Assembly: GCA_022605955.1 (NCBI GenBank)
Contig: JAKCOZ010000001.1
Span: 17,662,146-17,726,145 of the forward strand
Origin: Rallus limicola
Taxonomy: Eukaryota > Chordata > Aves > Gruiformes > Rallidae
DNA length: 64,000 nucleotides
Direction of reading: 5' to 3'
Shown here: positions 47,196 to 59,222 of the stretch, one piece after another
Layout of the letters: every line of letters begins with the position of its first letter
Position numbering within the stretch: the stretch's first letter is position 1
Program-made: the position numbers and the translations under genes
Notes under the pieces: generated by a model
Database searches by the model: none
What the model was told of the DNA's origin: nothing
What the model saw: the letters and a program-made list of their open reading frames with translations, nothing else

Positions 47196-49640
47196 CATCT
47201 TTGTCTCAGAGTGCATAGAAAGAAGGTTTCTGGTGTGGCAGAATTGGTGGCCTGCAAAACATCCTTAGGGTTTGTTTTATTTTGCATGGTGCTGTAGTCA
47301 CTGAGAGACCGGTGCTACCAGTAGCAGCTGCTGTGAGGAACAGCTTCAGAGCACTGTGAAAGACCATCAACTCTTAGACCTTCTCTCTTTCCTTTGCTCT
47401 ATGGAAAAGTGCCCTTTCTTGAGAGATACATCTCAGTGTGAGCAGAACTATGTATCCATGAGCCGGGTCACCCAACCTAGGCTTGTGATACTCTTGTGCT
47501 CTGCAGACAAAATGGAATTCCAGCTACTGCATGCATTGGGTTAGGGGCTGAGATGATATAGTCACACAATACCTTTGGAGCAGTGGAAATCCTGGAAGGT
47601 GGAAGATACTGAGGTTCAGGTGTCTCAATGCTGGACATACTAAATAATTCAGCAGACCATTATGGTACGAAAAATATCCTGCCCTTGTGGTGTCTTCATC
47701 AGAGTCTCATCACCGAGGGTGTTATGGATGTAACTGTGGTCCAAGACGAGAGCAAAGCTCCTACCAAAGGGGCAAAGGTGGCCCAGCCAAAGAGCTGGCA
47801 CTGATTTATTCCATCTGAAGACTCACCCAAATGCAAATGTTTAGCATGCTTTTTCTGCTCCCCAAAAGCAAATTCCATTTTCTGAAATGGCAAGATTAAT
47901 ACTTAGCACTTGCTAACCACTTTACATGTTCAGTATGCAATACAAATATTAACTAATGAATCTCATCATGACATAATTAAATCTTATTTTACAGTGATTG
48001 AATGTTATCTTACACTTTGTACAGTAATTACTAAGATAGAAAAAAAGCCAAATAAATTAAATGATAGATCTAAGAATGAGAACGATTGACAGTTTTATTG
48101 TTTCTTTTTTTTCCCCTTCCTTATATCCAGGATAATTGGAGAACCCAGTACAGTTTTCTGAAGGCCAGGACTTGTAAGCAAATTAGTTCAGAAGATGAGC
48201 AGAACCAAAACCCTGTGATGGTTGGTTTTTTTTCTGAGAGGGTCTTAACAATGCTGGCCTTTTTCCACATGCCAGAGACATAAACACTAGTCTAAGCCTA
48301 GTCTAGCATGTCTCTCCCGTTGTTCTCTGAAGGAGCCAAAAGTAAATGCAGACAGCAAAGAGTACTCCTGACTCTGTCCCCTGGGGGTAAGGGTTTGATG
48401 ACTAATACCAAGGAGAGTGCAGGTCTGCCCCAGCAACAGCCTCCTTGGCTCCTCACTCATATTTCTATTGTTGGACAGTCTACCTCCAGGACCTCCCAAG
48501 GGGTTTGTGCCTCTGCAGGACCTGGCCCTGCAGTTCCCACGCTCCTTGGCCTGGGAGCAGCCCTGGAAAGCTGAGTGCCAGGGGTTTGATCCAGGGGAAT
48601 GTGGAGCAGGGCACCCAGCTACCCAAGATGCTGTGCGTGGGGTGGTCCAGTGACCACTGCCTGTAACACCTGTGACACACTGCCTGCGAGGTGGCCACAG
48701 CAGTGGCTGTGTTTGCCAGCACCCTCATGCCTGCTGATCCCCAGGCTGGGGCTATAAGCAGGCTGTGAGAGAGGGAGCAAAGGCGGTGTAGGAGAGTGAA
48801 GGAAAGATTGTTACTGTAACACAGGATCACCCTCCCACAGCCTCCACCGTGTTGCATGCTGTCATAAAGAGAACAACATTTGACTCCGAGGTGTTATCTA
48901 TATGAAACTGCTTTCCAAAGGGAATGCCTTCCTCCCTTATCTCTCCTGCCTTGTTTGCCAGGGATAAAGCTCTTCTGAAGCTCCCCTTAGGACACAAGGA
49001 CTACTCTGTTGCCACAGAGCAGGTGGGGCCAAATTGCTGTTGCTGGGGCAGGATATTTGCTCTGAGGTGACCTGCGTTTGAAATACAGGGATGGGCCGCA
49101 AGCTCATTTCAGCTGGGCAGGAAAACTAGGGGCTCCTTGTAAATAGAGCAGTCCCATGAGGCCAGCGTGGCCAGGCTCCACTCAGCACAAGACACAAGGA
49201 AGGGAGTGTCTGGCTCCAAACCACCATCTTGGTAGCCAGAAAGCTGCCCTGGCATACTCCAAACATCCAGCACTCCCAAGAGAGCCAGGGGTTTCTGAAA
49301 TGCTGGGAGGTGGCATGAGTTCCACTTAGCAGCACTTTTAGTGACCGGTGACTGTGTTGGCAGCTGTTTCGTGGTGCAGCAGCAAATCAGGCATGTGGTA
49401 GGTCACATTACTGACAAAGGTGAAAGAAGGACACAGGTGCTTGCAGAAGGATAACAAGTCTAATTTGGTCTATGACAGGAATGTTGTTCAAGGAGAAGCT
49501 CCAGCATGGAAAATAAAGAGGATGCTGAGGGTGATGGTCAGCCCTGGTTCCTGGGGCACTCCAGCCAGGCAGGCAGCAGGAGACAGTGCTCAAAGGATCT
49601 GGTCCATAACCAGAAAAGGTCCAGCTGCATCCCAGCATCA
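47196..49640. other. non-coding stretch
   Basis: No supported gene. An AT-rich unique block at 47930-48090 is listed as a candidate regulatory element. Several overlapping frames at 48300-48860 are in GC-rich unique DNA without domain similarity. Confidence 0.5.
47930..48090. promoter_or_regulatory. candidate conserved non-coding element (AT-rich)
   Basis: Unique AT-rich DNA with several TAAT cores (ACTAATGAATC, ATAATTAAATC, AGTAATTACT) and AACGATTGACAG. Base composition alone could account for these, so the call is weak. Confidence 0.2.
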
Positions 49641-50120
49641 CTGTTGGAGAGGGTTCAGAGGAGGGTCACGAAGATGATTAGATGGCTGGAGTATTTCTCC
49701 TACAAAGAGAAGCTGAGGAAGCTGGGCTTGTTCAGCCTGGAAAACAGAAGACTGCAAGGGCACCTCATTGCAGCCTTCGAGTATCTGAAGAGAGCATACA
49801 AACCTACTTTTTAAAAGGATAGATAATGTCAGGACAAGGGGGAATCAATTGAAGCTAAAGGAGGGAAGGTTCAGATTAGATATTAGGGGGAAGTTCTTTA
49901 CAGAGAGAGAGGTAAGGTGCTGGAACAGGCTGCCCAGAGAGGTGGTGGATGCCCCATCCCTGGAGGTGTTCAAGGCCAGGTTGGATGGGGCCCTGGGCAA
50001 CCTTGTGTAGACCCAGGCCTGGAGGTTGGTAACCCTGCCTGTGGCAGGGGGTTGGAACTCTCTGATCCTTGGGGTCCCTTCCAACCCAGACCATTCTATG
50101 ATATTATGATTCTGTGATAA
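49641..50120 (+). mobile_element. CR1 LINE 3' fragment with ORF2 C-terminus
   Basis: Begins in ORF2 ('ttggagagggttcagaggag') and encodes [20 protein letters not shown], then [20 protein letters not shown] and [10 protein letters not shown]. This is followed by the 3' UTR ('gctggaacaggctgcccaga', 'cctggaggtgttcaaggcca') and the terminal 'ccattctatgatattatgat'. It is the best preserved CR1 3' end in the window, so probably the youngest, and belongs to a different subfamily from the copies at 1890 and 34443. Confidence 0.93.
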
Positions 50121-51099
50121 CCTGCAGATAACCAGAGTGAGAGTATCTCAGTAAGGAGCCTGCACTAGTGCAGACGTACTGCTGCTAAGAGCTGACCAAG
50201 CCCCATTAAGGGCCTGGGTATCTCCACATGCCTTAGTTTTCATTAGATTTCCTGCCATGCTAATGAAGACACAGTGGCAATGCTCCTGAGAGGCACAGAA
50301 AAGGGTGAAGGTGCTTGTGGTGCTATCCAAGATGCTGAATCTGAATTTCTCTCCCTTTATCTAGGAATTAAGTCCATAAACCACTCAGCATTTTAGCATA
50401 CCTGTTCTGCAGTGGATTAGAGCTGGTGAAGCTTTTGGTGTCCCTGGCAGGTTTGTTTGTCTGTTTATTTGTTTTTAATTTTCATTTAACCATTAATATC
50501 TGAGTCAGCTTTTGTGTGACCTGCTAGCCAAATGCAAACAATGCAAACCTCTCACACCTCCTGGAGCACTGAAGCTGCTCCCCTTCCCTTATAGGAAGCA
50601 GTTTGTTTACTAGGGTTAAGTGGGTGCCCCTCACCCAGTGACCACTCTCCAACAAAAGAGATGCAGAGAGAAAACCAGCTGAGGCTGTCAGCAACAGCAT
50701 CTGCAAGCCGTGCCACATGATTTGAGGTGGATTCTTAAGCTGGCCTTTTCAAACAGATTATATGCATAAAAAATAAAATACTCTGGGCAAGTGACTGCTG
50801 AGCTGCTCCATCAGGCAAAATGTGAGGACCCCTGAGGAACATATAAATCCCAAACAAATCTGGCCGGTTACACAGGAGAGGTTAAAAGGCTGTGTTACTC
50901 TCAGATTCACCCAGATCTCTCCTGGAAGGCTGATAGTGGGCAAAGAGGATGATGAGCAAAGTGCTGCTCCTCTCTGGAGGTCTGCTGCTGGCTAGTAACC
51001 TGCTAGACCAGCTTCTGTGGGCCTCTCATCTCCCCTCATTTCTCAGGCTTCAGTTTCTAAAAGACTGGCTTCCAACTGGCAAAGGGAGCTTTTAGCAAT
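50121..51099. other. non-coding stretch
   Basis: Unique DNA between the CR1 copy and the cysteine-rich remnant, with no supported feature. Confidence 0.5.
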
Positions 51100-51765
51100 G
51101 TTGGTTGCATTCATGGTCTCCCAGGAGCGTAAAATGGATTGTGGGATGCCACCACAGCTGGCAGCTGCATGGTTCCCTTCTCCCTATTGTGCAGGGCCTG
51201 CCTCTGCCTTCCACTCTTCTTTTAATTTGGGTCCATGCAGAGGTCCTGGTACTGGTGTAAGAGGGCTGCTCAGCAGGGACTGTCACCATGACTGATGGCA
51301 TCCTCACATTCCATCCTTCTCCAAGTGGAGGCCAGCAGACAGCCTTTAGACAAGGTCCAGCTGGCTACGAGGTAACAGAAACAGTGAGGTCTCCTTCTGC
51401 CCCACTGGACTACAGTGCTGTAACTGAGAGGGTTTTCCTCTCTACTGGACCAGGCTGCCAGTACTGCCCTGATGGTTATTCCTGGAGCTTGCAGGGCTGG
51501 CCAGGAGAGCCTGTACTGATGGGGCTGTGCTTCTACCCCTGCCCTATCAGGCACATCAGACATTGTCCCCGATGCACAGCAGGCTGAGGAAATGCCACTA
51601 GGCCATTTCTGCTTCTGCTTCCCAACAACTGGGGGACAACCCCATCACTGTTGCAAACCCTGTGGCAGGACATTTTCTGCAGAAGGAGTACATTGGCCCT
51701 GTTTGGTGCTGCTTCAGGCACCTATTGCATAGGCTGCAAGCCAGGGTATGAAAGCTACTGGCCAC
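51100..51765 (+). pseudogene. cysteine-rich remnant resembling GCC2/GCC3 (ephrin-receptor-like) repeats
   Basis: Three frames give fragments with the spacing of GCC2/GCC3 repeats (CxxCPxGYYS... CPxGHFCPxG... CxPGTFS). They are GCQYCPDGYSWSLQGWPGEP at 51453-51512; a PLGHFC segment near 51595-51612 followed in the same frame by C-CKPCGRTFSAEGV; and GTYCIGCKPGYESYWP at 51717-51764. They follow in family order, but each needs a one-base shift to join the next, and stops lie between. The likely reading is a decayed gene or exon array of an extracellular repeat protein. Alternatives are real short exons joined by splicing, assembly indels, or chance in GC-rich DNA. The part at 51100-51450 is weaker (QGPAGYEVTE at about 51355). 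Family similarity was judged from memory of the motif, not by a search. Confidence 0.3.
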
Positions 51766-54700
51766 ATCATTCAATTAGGACCCAGCTGGAACCTGCTGAG
51801 AGGGTAGCTGAGGGGACCTAGCCCCATGGCAGACCCTGAGCTCAGATCACTGCCTCGACAGGCCACACAAGGGTAGGTCTGTGCTTCCTGCCATCCAGCC
51901 CAGCAGCTGTGCTTAGCCCTTCCCATGCACAGCTCTGGTCCCCTGCCAGCCCAGTAGCCCCAGGCACTCTGCTGACATCTTCGTGGGACTCCCTACTGGT
52001 GCACAGTGAGGCAGGGAGGGGATCTGATCTCAGACACCCTCCACCTATGTGAGGGGCTGTGCTTGCAGGCTGTGTGTGAGCAGTTAACCTGCATGCAGCA
52101 GAAACCTGGAGGTGGTTCTCCAGATGTACCATAGACACAGCTGGAGCACCAGCTGGATGAGTGGTGCATGCAAAGCGTATGCAAGTCATGAACTTGCTGC
52201 ATTTAAGGCAATTTGAGTCCATCCCTAATTATGCAGAAGAAGCACAACCGTACATGCTAGTCTCTGGCAGGAGGTGGGGTAATGGGCAGATAATTCTTGT
52301 ACAGGGAAGAGATGCCACTCAAGTCTGCAGGCACAGGGACACGAAGATGAGGGCTGTGTCCCCTCTCTCACCTGACCTGTGGGCTGTCTCTCTGGGTGCC
52401 CCCTCCCTCACGGACAAGAGCTCTGCATGATTATGAAACCCTGACAGCAGACAGAAAGCCCTGACCAGGGGAGGGAAGCATGGTGGGCAGCGATTTACTG
52501 TTGCAGTTAATCCCTGAGAGTTTTTCTCGGATGAGGATCTGTGACTCTCAAATAGTGTTCAAAATTGCCACAGGCTGTTTGTGGGGTGCAGAGGGGTGAT
52601 CAGTTTGGTTAAAGCTGACATTGTTTCCCCACTCAGGATCATTCTGTGATGCCTAATGAAGGACACGATAGTATCTCCAGTGTGCATTAGCTGCAGCCCT
52701 TCTGTTAACCTGTGCTATCCCACTGAGATGGTAATGCAATAAATAATCAAGCACATCAGTGCATAAACATGCTGCCTGTGCTCTCCTCAGGTCTTATTCT
52801 GTCGGAGTGAGCATTGTGTATTCCACACCAGGCTAATCATGGGGAGGAAATTTGCTGTGGACTGGAATCTCATCAAAGCAAACAACAGCAATCTCAATGA
52901 ATTGCACCGACCCAAGTGTCTCCTTTAATCACTCACTCATGTGTTTCCTTCAGTAAAATAAAAGAAAACACAACACATGTAAACTTGATCGCTCTTAAAT
53001 GAACAGTTTAATCCTGGCACGGCTGTTGCTTGTCTACAGGAGGAAGGAGATTGTCTTTACAGACAGCCTTCCAGATGCTGCGGCACTGAAGCGCGCGTTA
53101 CATGGTAGAGGATACAAAGATAATAAGCAAGGGAGGGCAGTGATGCTAGGTAAAAAAACTGCTGCAAGGGCGCTGAAAGAAAGCCACAGTGTACGTAGGA
53201 CGGACTGGACAAGTGCTTTGGAAAGCAGGGAGGGTGTTACTTCTGCCACAGTGGACAAGCTCAATGGCTGGTAGCAATTGCAGTCCTGGGTAATGTTGAG
53301 GGGTCACCAACCTTTTCCTTCTGGAAGAAACAATTAAAGCTGTTATGGAGAGAGATATTTAGAGACAGGAGAAGCTGCTGCCCAAGGCAATCTGCCAGAC
53401 ATGAATTAGCTCCTCAGGCCAAAGACAGGCTGCATCAAAAGCACTTCTTTGGGCTAGCTAGTCTTTGAAACCTGCTCCTTCTTCCACTTGGTTGTATTAG
53501 AGGATTTCTGCTGAAACAGAAATTACATTTTTTTGCCCCATGGAGCTTTGGTTGTATTGCATGCACTTCAGCTCACTTCAGGAATAAATGCATAAATCCA
53601 TCCCATCGCCCTCTCTGCTCCCCCAGAAGAAATCCAGAGCATCTCCATTTTAAGCTAGTGAAAGCTGGTCCTTTTCTTTCAGCAGCCTGTAATTGCCCCA
53701 TACATTATTTCATTTGCTATTTTGTCCTGCTGAACCGTTGTTCCTCACTTTCCACAACCCTCAGAATTATTCGTTTTGATTCAGAATTGTGTTAATAGAT
53801 TTACCCCAGGGCACTGGCATTGACTCCAGTGGCATAATACCTGATTTATGTCCTGTGTGAGATCAGAACCAAGCATGCCACCTCTACCCCTAAATCATTT
53901 TCTCACTTTCATATTGTAATATTGATCTGTCTACTTCAAAGCAGTCCAGGCATTCATCTTGTTATCAGATTCTCACAGGGAGCACAAGGCTATGTTCAGT
54001 CAATGATTTCTCAATAAATGCTCTATTTTTAAACAAACAAGAAAAAAAACCAAACAACCCCAAAGCAGACAAACGAAAAGAGTTAATCCTTAGATTTGAC
54101 AACAAAACAAAGCTAAGTTAATAAACTGTAAAATAGAGTGGAGCAACGGGGTGAGATTTCCCTATATTCATGTTGGGTTTAATTAGTGATTTACCCTGGG
54201 ATAAAGCCCCTGAGCTCAGCAGAGCTTGCAGTCAAATAAGATGCTATAGAGCAATAAAGAGGTCTAACTTCCCACCGATAAGCTCTCAGTGCAGATGAGC
54301 CTAACTGTCCCTTGGAAGCTCAGTATTAGGGAATAAGGAATGTGGGTTTAGAGAGAGTGAGTGGCATGTTGGTCCGTCCAAAGGAATACTCTTCCCTTAA
54401 AGCCCAGAGCCCTCAGGTTCCCTTTGGTTTCAAAAATCCTTAGTCTGGGGCTAAGCAAATCAAGCATCCCAGAAATTCCCTCCAAGTAACTGAAGCATCC
54501 TCATGCAGGTGCTGAGGTTGTGTTATGGGCATCTGGCTGGAAAGAAGGAGCCCAACAGGGCATGCTGCAACACCGGGGACAGTACACCCAGAATGGTTTG
54601 CCACTGACTTCAGAGGGATTGAAATTTTTCTCCCCTCGTGCTTGGCATCACTTGTGTCATGAAGCAATTGGTGCTGAAGCATGGGGATGCAGCACCTCCC

Positions 54701-56459
54701 ATCCAACTGTATCATGACTGGTGCAGCAGTGCATAGTACACCGTGGGTTTAAAGCACTGGCAGCTTCTCTCTCCTCCTCACTTCTGGCTTTTCTTGCGTA
54801 TTTGGTCACCCATTATTTCATCTCAGCTGCATGCCATTTTTTTACAATATGAATCCTTGCAGGTCTAGCAGTCCTCGTAGCAGGCAGTGAATCAACTAGT
54901 TTACTGCCAAAGCGCTGGGAGAAGGTGGAAGTACTGGTAAAGGTATTTGTGAGGAAGTGTGGGTTTAGCAGGGTGGGACAGAATCACTACATTTACAGTA
55001 GAAAACCAAACAGTGCCCAGGAAAATGCTTTGATATAAAAATATTATTTATATGAAAATATTATTGTCTGTCCTATTAGAGATTTCTCATGCACACTGCA
55101 GGCCTGTGCTAGCTCATGCTGGCTATAGCATTGTTGAGCATGGTTTGAAGACTGGGTTGTTTCACATATCCTTCCTCAGAGGCAGTTTGCATGCAGCCAC
55201 CCTGCTCTGGATGCAGGCGGAGCATCAGGCAGTGGCAGGCTGCTCCATGGCACTCAGCATAGGGACATTGCCAAACCCTGATAGCTGTATTCAGTGACCC
55301 CTTCATTCTCCCGGTCACCCTGTCTCCTTTCTGTTTGGATCATTGTAGGAAAGAACCACATTTGTGGAAAGTCACAATCCAGCCTTGAAAAAAAGAGCGG
55401 CTTATGTTTCCAACACTTTACTTGCCCCTGAGGGAGGGGCTTGCTGTTGCCTGGTTATGGATTGATACCAGGCTTGCCTGGGCTCAAATACCATGGGGGT
55501 TGTCCTGAACACCAGCACCAGAGAGTAGTTAATACCAGGTTCATCAGAAACAGCAAGAAAAGCCCAGACAGCTGGTACATGGTCATTATGCTGGGGAAGA
55601 GGTGTTGATACTTGAAAGAGGTACTGCATTAAGATGCTAACCTCACAGACGCTAAGTCCCATCCAAAAGGCAGCATCTTGCATTATGTAGTCTTCTTTAT
55701 GACAGCAGACAACGCTGTGGTGTCTCCAGGGAAGGAATGCATCAGACAGCGATGGACTGTGTGGTCCATCAGCCCTAAGTGATGCAACTGACTGGGAAAA
55801 GTGTTAAGAAACGAATCTTAACTATGCTGAGAGGTTGCTATTGTACACCAAGGCACTGCCGTTTACTTCTCCTTGGTCATCCCATGCTTGTTGCTCCTGA
55901 ACTGCCAGACCTGCCACCTGTGTCACTGTTGACATGGTGCTACTGTGTAAGTGCTACCAGCATGGTACACAGCTGATGGAAGCACAAGCCTAACCCTGGC
56001 ATGCTGGATCCCTGCAGAGGTTGCAGCATAAAGAAGCATGTCTGTTTATCATGTCTTTTTTCTCAGGAACACAAGAGGTCTGCTAGAGCAGTAAAGAAAC
56101 ATGCAGAAAGAAAAGCAGGTTTTATAAATAACTTAAGAAAATTGATCATATTGGGATCATCTAAATTTCATCAAAGTTCTTGTGCTACTCAGAGGGGAGA
56201 GTTAGGTACCCCTGAAGTCCTGTAAGATACTATTCAGTGGGCTTTTATAAGTTGTGGAACGAGACTGTAGTCAGAGCCAGCCAACATGAAGCACTAACTG
56301 CAGGGAAGTATCAACCATTTAAGCCATCTGCCTATGGCCAAGTGTTGCAGTAAAATATCTTCTAGACACTAATTCCCACCCCATCCCAGAGCTCTCAGCT
56401 CCACCCCAAGCTCTGAGATGGCCTCCAAGGTGGCCAAGACAGTCACAGCAAGTCACTTA
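51766..56459. other. non-coding stretch
   Basis: No confirmed gene. The GC-rich texture of the preceding remnant continues to about 52440 without clear motifs. A plus-strand 91-codon frame at 52999-53274 lies in DNA that keeps several CpGs. It has no known domain and no clear splice sites. Confidence 0.45.
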
Positions 56460-56720
56460 GCAGCTCTCAAGCAAAAAGTATGAATGAACAGAGGCCTTCC
56501 TTGCACCAGCCTCTGTGTGTCAACATGCACGGCTCGTCAAGGTGCCATGCAAATCTCGGAGCCAAAGTCTGCCCAGGAACGCAGGGACTGTCATTGCCAT
56601 TGCCTCAGTCTAAGCGAGACCGATTTCACGCCGCATTACCTTTTTACATGCTGCAGATGTAATTTTAAATACCTGTGCTGTTCCCTTCGTGCTACATGCT
56701 GCACATGTGTTGGGAAGTAG
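56460..56720. promoter_or_regulatory. candidate conserved non-coding element with a perfect octamer
   Basis: Contains a perfect POU octamer ATGCAAAT (56547-56554). About 40 bases on, CATTGCCATTG holds two SOX-like CATTG cores. CpGs are retained throughout (CTCGTCAA, AATCTCGG, AGCGAGACCGATTTCACGCCG). It has no repeat. The combination of octamer, SOX-like cores and CpG retention is suggestive of a neural or pluripotency-type enhancer, but this is inference. Confidence 0.35.
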
Positions 56721-58895
56721 GTTGTTTTGCTGGCAGTTCTGCAAACGCTCTGGTGACAGCGATGCTCCCATTTGAGTAGCACCTAGTGAATAGGGTACAA
56801 TATATGATCAAACAGCCTTAGCAGTTCTTTTTCATTAGTGGGAGTAAATGCTTGGCACTGCATCAATCTTCTTCTCCCTCTCCTCTTCCTCTAGGAGTGC
56901 CAAGTCATTTTAAAGACACATTAAATTGTCAGAAGACTCCCAAACAAAGCCAGTCAGCCTGCTGCTCGTTTGGATAAAGTTAATTACAGCAAAGATTAAA
57001 ATATGTGGTGCTTGATTGGTGTTGTTGAGACTTACAGAATCACGTTGTCCTTGGGGAGCTGCTCGCCAGCTCTCCCCTCTCCCTCTTTCTGTGTGTGTGT
57101 GTGCCTTTTCTTTGTTGTTCATCATAAAGGTTTTGTCGCCTTCCTGTCTGTGCATCTGGCAAGGCCTCGGGGACTGGGGGCTGAGCTACCTGGGGTGTGG
57201 TGTGCTGCTGCTCCCGTGTGCTTCTGGCAAGGTCCCTGTGTGGCTGAGAGCAGCACAAAGGCAACCAGCCTTCATCAGGCATTGCATCTTGTCCTGGCTG
57301 ATGCCTTGAATTAGGACGGGGGGATTTCCCAAGCAGACAGAATACAGCCTGGGACAGGTGGTGGTGCGTAGGAGGGGGAAGAAGGGCAGCCTGCATAGCT
57401 ACCTAATGCTGCTTGTGGGGTTCCCCCGGGTGGGGGGCTTTTGACCTACCTGCAGTGTGCAGGATACTGGATCATATAGAGGCAGTATGGATCAGTATGG
57501 TGGTACATAAGTAATTTATCTGGTGGTTTTACATATTCTGGCAAAGTTAATTTAAAATATATTCTTGACTCAATATAGCCATTGCCCAGAAGTGCCGTCC
57601 TCCTAATTTAAGGATATTGCATTGAGCTTCCACGCACAGATTAGCTGCCTGCAAGCTCTTAATCTCTGCATTTCCCTCAGTTATATTTAAACTCTGACTC
57701 TTACAAGTTGACTCCATGCTACAAAGACAAAGTCTGTGCCTCAGCGTATGGGTGTAGGAGAGTGGGGCTGCTCAGGGGCCAGGCAGGAAGGAGGGAAGGA
57801 GGAGGGAACAATACAAAATGCAGAGTCAATTTCATGCTGCCTAAAGCCATGCTTGTTCTTTGATGGATAAGAACACATCAGGGGATACAGAGTATTTATT
57901 TGGCGTGTATCTCCAGCCAGTAGATAAAGGAAGAGCTGCTCAGAATCACTGTGTTGCAGGTTTTCAAAGGGAAAAGCAATGTCTAGAAGTGCAGGGAGAG
58001 AGAGCAACACAAAATTTCTTTAAAGGGGACTTAAAGAAACCAGCATGAAAGCAAGTACTTAGACTAAAAGCAGTTTCCTCTGCCAACTGGTTTGCTCTTT
58101 TCTCCTTGAAATTCCATTCAGAGACTTAAAAGTTGCTGCTGATTATTTCGTAGGACATCTCCACTCCCCTTCTCTCCCACCCTGGCTCTCCCTTGTGCAT
58201 TAGGACATGTAAGCATTAAACTGTCACAAAAAAAAAGCACCTTGAGCAGTTTCCAGGCATTTGAGGTGCCATATCCTGACACAGTGACTTTAAGCTGTGA
58301 GTACTGGAGGGAGGAAACAACAAGGCAGTGATGAAAAGCATTGGAATAGGGGGTGATTGATGACTCAGAAGTGATTTTGTGCATGCAGTCACAGAGGTGA
58401 CAGCCAGAAATGCTACATGGACTTGGCTGGGTGGTCACTCCAGGCCTGCTCTTGAGGAGGGTGTTTTTGCTGTGTGTCTGTCCTTGTTCTTGGTATTTGG
58501 CTCCAAGCACCTGATTCTACAGAGACTGCTTACTCAAACTGCAAGTCTTCCTGGACTAGAGCCATTTAATGAGCCTCTGCCCTGGCTGTTTTGCTCCATT
58601 TTCTCACACGGTTGACACCCTGAGTGAACCAAAACTCAGTAGTTATCCACTTCACCAAGCCCCTCTGAGAGGCAATGTCTCCACTGAGGCCAGCATCCTG
58701 GCTAGCACAGTTACCTTCCTCCTGTTTGTTGGAGATGACCCAGTGTCTGCCCACAGAAGTGATGTAGATTCTTCTCCAGGCAAGATAACCCACATAGGCA
58801 GCAAAGTGTTGGGTAAGCTTGGAGTCAAGAGGGTCCTGGGTACTTACAGCTTCCCCTTCATTTCAGGTGTTGCCTCACAGGCTTTACATTTGTCC
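56721..58895. other. non-coding stretch
   Basis: No supported gene. It includes a short TG run (57091-57103) and the candidate element at 57530-57700. Frames at 57003-57396 are in GC-rich DNA on both strands and lack domains. Confidence 0.5.
57530..57700. promoter_or_regulatory. candidate conserved non-coding element
   Basis: Unique AT-rich sequence with AGTTAATTTAAAATATATTC, GCCATTGCC (SOX-like), TCCTAATTTAAGG and CAGATTAGC (K50 homeodomain-like). The texture is typical of a vertebrate conserved element; unverified. Confidence 0.25.
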
Positions 58896-59222
58896 TAGGA
58901 CTTACCAATGATTATAAATACTTGAGGGGTGGGTATCAGGAGGATGGGGTCAGTCTTCTTTGAGAGGTGTGCAGTGACAGGACAAGAGGTGGTGGGCACA
59001 AAGGTGAGTATAGGAAGTTCCATCTAAACATGAGGAGGACCTTCTTTACTGTGAGGGTGACAGACCACTGGAACAGACTGCCCAGAGAGGTCTCCCTCTC
59101 TGGGGACTTTCAAGACCCACCTGGACACTGTCATGTGCAGCCTGCTCTAGGTGATCCTGCTCTGGCAGGGGGTTGGACTAGGAGATCTCCAGAGGTCCCT
59201 TCCAGACAGTGATTCTGTCATT
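58896..59222 (+). mobile_element. CR1 LINE 3' fragment
   Basis: Begins with the end of ORF2 (the frame reads LINDYKYLRGGYQEDGVSL), then the 3' UTR: 'accactggaacagactgccc', 'ctttcaagacccacctggac' and 'ggttggactaggagatctcc', ending 'tccagacagtgattctgtc'. The wording marks a different subfamily from the other copies. It is 5'-truncated. Confidence 0.93.

Noticed and set aside
46557..47287. Three minus-strand frames resembling a reverse-transcriptase gene
   Set aside because: They are pieces of one dead CR1 element, not a host gene, and are annotated as part of that element.
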